A stretch of DNA of 64,000 nt, taken from assembly GCF_019449275.2 (NCBI RefSeq), contig NZ_JAHZQZ020000018.1, positions 1-64,000 of the forward strand, read 5' to 3'. A program made the translations under genes and the position numbers. Shown here one piece after another: positions 61,609 through 64,000 of this stretch. The DNA is from Microbacterium sp. HD4P20 (lineage in GTDB: Bacteria; Actinomycetota; Actinomycetes; Actinomycetales; Microbacteriaceae). Position 1 is the first letter of the stretch. Each line of letters begins with the position of its first letter. The notes below the pieces were generated by a model that saw only the letters and a program-made list of their open reading frames with translations, did not search any database and was not told where the DNA came from.

Positions 61609-62288
61609 CCCGCGTTCTGATCGTCGAGGACGAGCCGGACCTCTCGGATCCGCTGGCCTATCTGCTGCGACGCGAAGGGTATGACGTCGAGATCGCCGAG
61701 GACGGCCCGGCCGCCCTGACAGGTTTCCGCGAGCGAGGAGCCGACATCGTCCTTCTCGACCTGATGCTGCCGGGGATGCCGGGAACCGAAGTGTGCCGGC
61801 AGATCCGCACCACTTCAGCGGTGCCGATCATCATGCTGACGGCCAAAGACTCCGAGGTCGACATCGTCGTGGGGCTCGAGCTCGGCGCGGACGACTACGT
61901 GACCAAGCCGTACTCGGCGAGAGAGCTCCTCGCGCGCATGCGGGCCGTCCTGCGGCGGTTCTCGCAGCTCGATGCCGACCTCGAGGACCGCGTGCTCGAG
62001 GGTGGTCGCGTGGTGCTCGACATCGACCGCCATACGGTGGCTGTGGACGGCTCCGAGATCAACATGCCGTTGAAGGAATTCGAGCTGCTCGAGGTGCTGA
62101 TGCGCAACGCCGGCCGGGTGCTCACGCGGGGGCAGCTCATCGACCGTGTATGGGGGAGCGACTATTTCGGCGACACCAAGACGCTCGACGTGCACATCAA
62201 GCGGATCCGCTCGCGCATCGAGAAGAGCCCGAGTTCGCCCGAGATGCTGGTGACCGTGCGGGGGTTGGGCTACCGCTTCGAGGGCTGA
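61605..62288 (+). CDS. regX3: response regulator RegX3
   Basis: 227-residue OmpR-family regulator. The receiver has VEDEPDLSD (acidic pair), the phospho-Asp in IVLLDLMLPGMPG, and Lys in YVTKPYS. The winged helix ends VRGLGYRFEG. It should activate pstSCAB via the PHO box at 43848-43865. It is coupled to senX3 and followed by a perfect terminator. Confidence 0.95.
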   Translation: MTRVLIVEDEPDLSDPLAYLLRREGYDVEIAEDGPAALTGFRERGADIVLLDLMLPGMPGTEVCRQIRTTSAVPIIMLTAKDSEVDIVVGLELGADDYVTKPYSARELLARMRAVLRRFSQLDADLEDRVLEGGRVVLDIDRHTVAVDGSEINMPLKEFELLEVLMRNAGRVLTRGQLIDRVWGSDYFGDTKTLDVHIKRIRSRIEKSPSSPEMLVTVRGLGYRFEG

Positions 62289-62293
62289 GGAGC

Positions 62294-62331
62294 GCGAAGG
62301 GCGCCTCGTCCGCGGACGAGGCGCCCTTCGC
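62294..62331. terminator. terminator after regX3
   Basis: An 18-bp perfect inverted repeat centred on GC: left arm GCGAAGGGCGCCTCGTCC (62294-62311), right arm 62314-62331. It lies 6 bases after the regX3 stop and also faces the convergent lipoprotein gene. Confidence 0.85.
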
Positions 62332-62353
62332 GTGCGGCAGGGCCGCTGAGAGA

Positions 62354-62827
62354 TCAGGGGGCCAGCGGCGCCAAGTAGTCCAGGGTGCCGTCGAGAACGG
62401 GCACCGAGATGAGAACGCCCTCCGCGTCGCCGGACTGGAAGTACCCGTCGATGTCCTGTCCCGGAAGCGTGTCGAGGTCCTCGAGGAGGAGCGGGTCCTC
62501 GTCTTCCGCGCCCAGGCTCAGGACCGTGTTGGCCGGCACGCGGACCGACAGGGTGATTTCGGATTCCTCACTGCGGAACTCGATGTTCAGCGTGTGGGAT
62601 TCCTCGGTGTCATTGACCAGGGCGGCGACGAAGTTGCCCTCGGAGCCGTCCTCGGTGGCGACGATCTGCGCGTTGCGGACCTCGACCGGGCCGGCGCCGT
62701 AGACGTTCGTGCCCTCGGCGGCGGAGTAATCGATCGTGGTGGCCTGCGGCGCGAGCATGCTGCAACCGGTGGCGGTGAGGACGAGCGCGGCTCCGATGGC
62801 GAGCGACGCGATGGGGCGCGAGTACAC
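62354..62827 (-). CDS. putative lipoprotein, unknown function
   Basis: 157-residue exported protein. The signal peptide (YSRPIASLAIGAALVLTATGC) gives lipobox TATGC; the rest is a single beta-rich domain (VEVRNAQIVATEDGSEGNFVAALVNDTEESHTLNIEF) like those of small DUF-type lipoproteins. GTG 62827 follows GGGAGG with 4-base spacing; the longer frame upstream is Arg-rich and unlikely. It is divergent from carD. Confidence 0.78.
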   Translation of the reverse strand: MYSRPIASLAIGAALVLTATGCSMLAPQATTIDYSAAEGTNVYGAGPVEVRNAQIVATEDGSEGNFVAALVNDTEESHTLNIEFRSEESEITLSVRVPANTVLSLGAEDEDPLLLEDLDTLPGQDIDGYFQSGDAEGVLISVPVLDGTLDYLAPLAP

Positions 62828-62983
62828 AGATCCTCCCGGGACGGATGACGGCTTCCCATGCATTCTATGGGCACGCGGTCGCGGTCGCGGTGAGCTGGTC
62901 CTTGGCCTCTCCTGGCCTGGGGCGGAGAACCTTAGCGTATTTCTCCTGTGGTATCCTGGAGGTTGCCGAAAGGACATAACTCC

Positions 62984-63466
62984 ATGCTTTTTGAGGTTGG
63001 CGAGACGGTCGTTTACCCCCACCACGGCGCGGCAACGATCATCGAGGTCAAAGACCGCATCATCAAGGGCGAGACGAAGAAGTACCTGAAGCTCAATGTC
63101 ACGCAGGGCGACCTCATCATCGAGGTTCCCGCTGAGAACGTCGATCTCGTCGGCGTCCGCGATGTCATCGGCAAGGAAGGCCTCGACAAGGTCTTCGAGG
63201 TGCTGCGTGCTCCCTTCACAGAGGAGCCGACGAACTGGTCGCGCCGGTACAAGGCCAACCTCGAGAAGCTCGCCTCGGGTGATGTCATCAAGGTGAGCGA
63301 GGTCGTTCGCGATCTGTGGCGCCGCGACCAGGACCGCGGGCTCTCGGCCGGCGAGAAGCGCATGCTGGCCAAGGCGAAGCAGATCCTGATCTCGGAGCTG
63401 GCACTGGCCGAGAAGACCGATGAGGAGCAGGCCAGCGTGATCCTCGACGAGGTCCTGGCTTCCTGA
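62984..63466 (+). CDS. carD: CarD-family transcription regulator
   Basis: 160-residue RNA polymerase-binding protein that stabilises open promoter complexes, especially at rRNA genes. The N-terminal RID domain ([23 protein letters not shown]) binds the beta subunit, and the C-terminal DNA-binding part includes [17 protein letters not shown] and [22 protein letters not shown] with the conserved Trp. ATG 62984 follows AAAGGA. TATCCT upstream may be its -10. It is followed by ispD, as Rv3583c-Rv3582c. Confidence 0.95.
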   Translation: MLFEVGETVVYPHHGAATIIEVKDRIIKGETKKYLKLNVTQGDLIIEVPAENVDLVGVRDVIGKEGLDKVFEVLRAPFTEEPTNWSRRYKANLEKLASGDVIKVSEVVRDLWRRDQDRGLSAGEKRMLAKAKQILISELALAEKTDEEQASVILDEVLAS

Positions 63467-63510
63467 GCCGCCTGTCGCTCACGAGCGGACCTCGCCGGTA
63501 GCGTGGGAGT

Positions 63511-64000
63511 GTGAGCCAGCCTTCGGTCCCGCGCGTCGGTGTCGTCGTCGTCGCGGCCGGATCCGGAACCCGCTTAGGCGCCGGTGCGCCCAAGGCGTTC
63601 GTGCCGATCGACGATGGCACGATCCTGCGCCACGCGTTGGACGGAGTCTTCGCAGCGCGGGCATCGGATGTCGTCGTCGTCGCGCCTCCCGGCCGCGAGT
63701 CGGACGCCGATGCCGAGGTGTTCGCGGCGGCGGGCGGTCGCCGGGATCCGGTCACGGTCGTCCCCGGCGGCGCGACGCGTCAGGCTTCCGTCGCGGCGGG
63801 CCTGGCGGCGCTGCCGCGCGACGTCGAGATCGTCCTCGTCCACGATGCGGCGCGTGCACTCACGCCCGCCGAGGTTTTCGAGCGCGTGATCGCGGCGATC
63901 CAGACTGGTGCAGTGGGCGCCATCCCGGTGCTGCCTGTGATCGACACGCTCAAGCGGGTCGCCGGCGACGAGATCGTGGCCGCCGTGGATCGCGCCGAGC
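63511..64000 (+). CDS. ispD: 2-C-methyl-D-erythritol 4-phosphate cytidylyltransferase (partial)
   Basis: The first 163 residues of IspD, which couples CTP to MEP in the non-mevalonate isoprenoid pathway. The nucleotide loop is VVVAAGSGTRLGAGAPKAFVPI; GGATRQASVAAGL and LVHDAARALTP are the substrate motifs. GTG 63511 is 6 bases after TAGCGT (63499-63504). The gene runs off the window end, so the 3' part is missing by truncation of the window, not by mutation. Confidence 0.93.
   Translation, partial: MSQPSVPRVGVVVVAAGSGTRLGAGAPKAFVPIDDGTILRHALDGVFAARASDVVVVAPPGRESDADAEVFAAAGGRRDPVTVVPGGATRQASVAAGLAALPRDVEIVLVHDAARALTPAEVFERVIAAIQTGAVGAIPVLPVIDTLKRVAGDEIVAAVDRAE

Overview
The window is a high-GC, gene-dense chromosomal segment of an actinobacterium. 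It is most likely Microbacterium or a close relative in the Microbacteriaceae. The support is strong G/C bias at third codon positions, many leaderless starts, and actinobacterial markers: GlnR, CarD, SenX3-RegX3, a sigK-rskA-fasciclin module, a 6C-type small RNA, a LAXTG (class E) sortase signal and a mycobacterial-like order ponA2/acs/6C/tad/topA/holB. No plasmid, phage, transposase or CRISPR is visible. Genus assignment is inference.

Layout. Bases 1-3 kb: an LldR-like GntR regulator, an L-lactate dehydrogenase gene broken by a one-base insertion, a HAD-IIB phosphatase and tRNA-Pro. 3-12 kb: cell envelope and acetate genes (LAATG-anchored thioester-domain surface protein, membrane metallophosphoesterase, PonA2-type PBP with PASTA domains, DUF4177 protein, RidA, acetyl-CoA synthetase). 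11.9-15.5 kb: a 6C small RNA and a compact Tad-like pilus operon with no recognisable CpaE/Ssd gene. 15.6-22 kb: topA, tmk, holB and a secreted tripeptidyl-aminopeptidase-like lipoprotein. 22-26.5 kb: metINQ methionine transporter, tRNA-Thr, two membrane proteins. 26.5-32.5 kb: MMPL exporter, nicotinamidase, AlkD-like protein, GNAT enzyme, tRNA-Lys and a Ser/Thr kinase with an Asn/Gly-rich outer tail. 32.7-36.8 kb: fasciclin lipoprotein, sigK-rskA, AraC/VOC pair and an unknown protein. 36.8-38.6 kb is the most accessory-looking part: three kinds of repeat surround one AbiEi/DUF559 endonuclease-like gene.

38.6-63.5 kb is dominated by phosphate and nutrient control: PHO-box-preceded pstSCAB, ppk with mutT1, glnR, phoU and senX3-regX3. 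Inside it sits a coupled block made of a Lys/Ala-rich protein, a 1322-residue NRPS-like synthetase without condensation or thioesterase domains, an M1 metallopeptidase and, convergently, a phosphopantetheinyl transferase. This is the best candidate for an under-described system: a probable membrane-bound amino acid-activating enzyme with its own activating transferase and peptidase, between Pst and Ppk. FABP/ygfZ, a FUSC protein, gpmA, carD and the start of ispD complete the window.

Recurring organisation: overlapping ATGA/GTGA junctions couple many genes; at least fourteen genes have a TANNNT -10 box 6-8 bases before the start codon (leaderless); convergent gene ends often carry strong hairpins, three of which belong to one GCGTTTCGTC/CGCTCGCTCAACGAGCG palindrome family.
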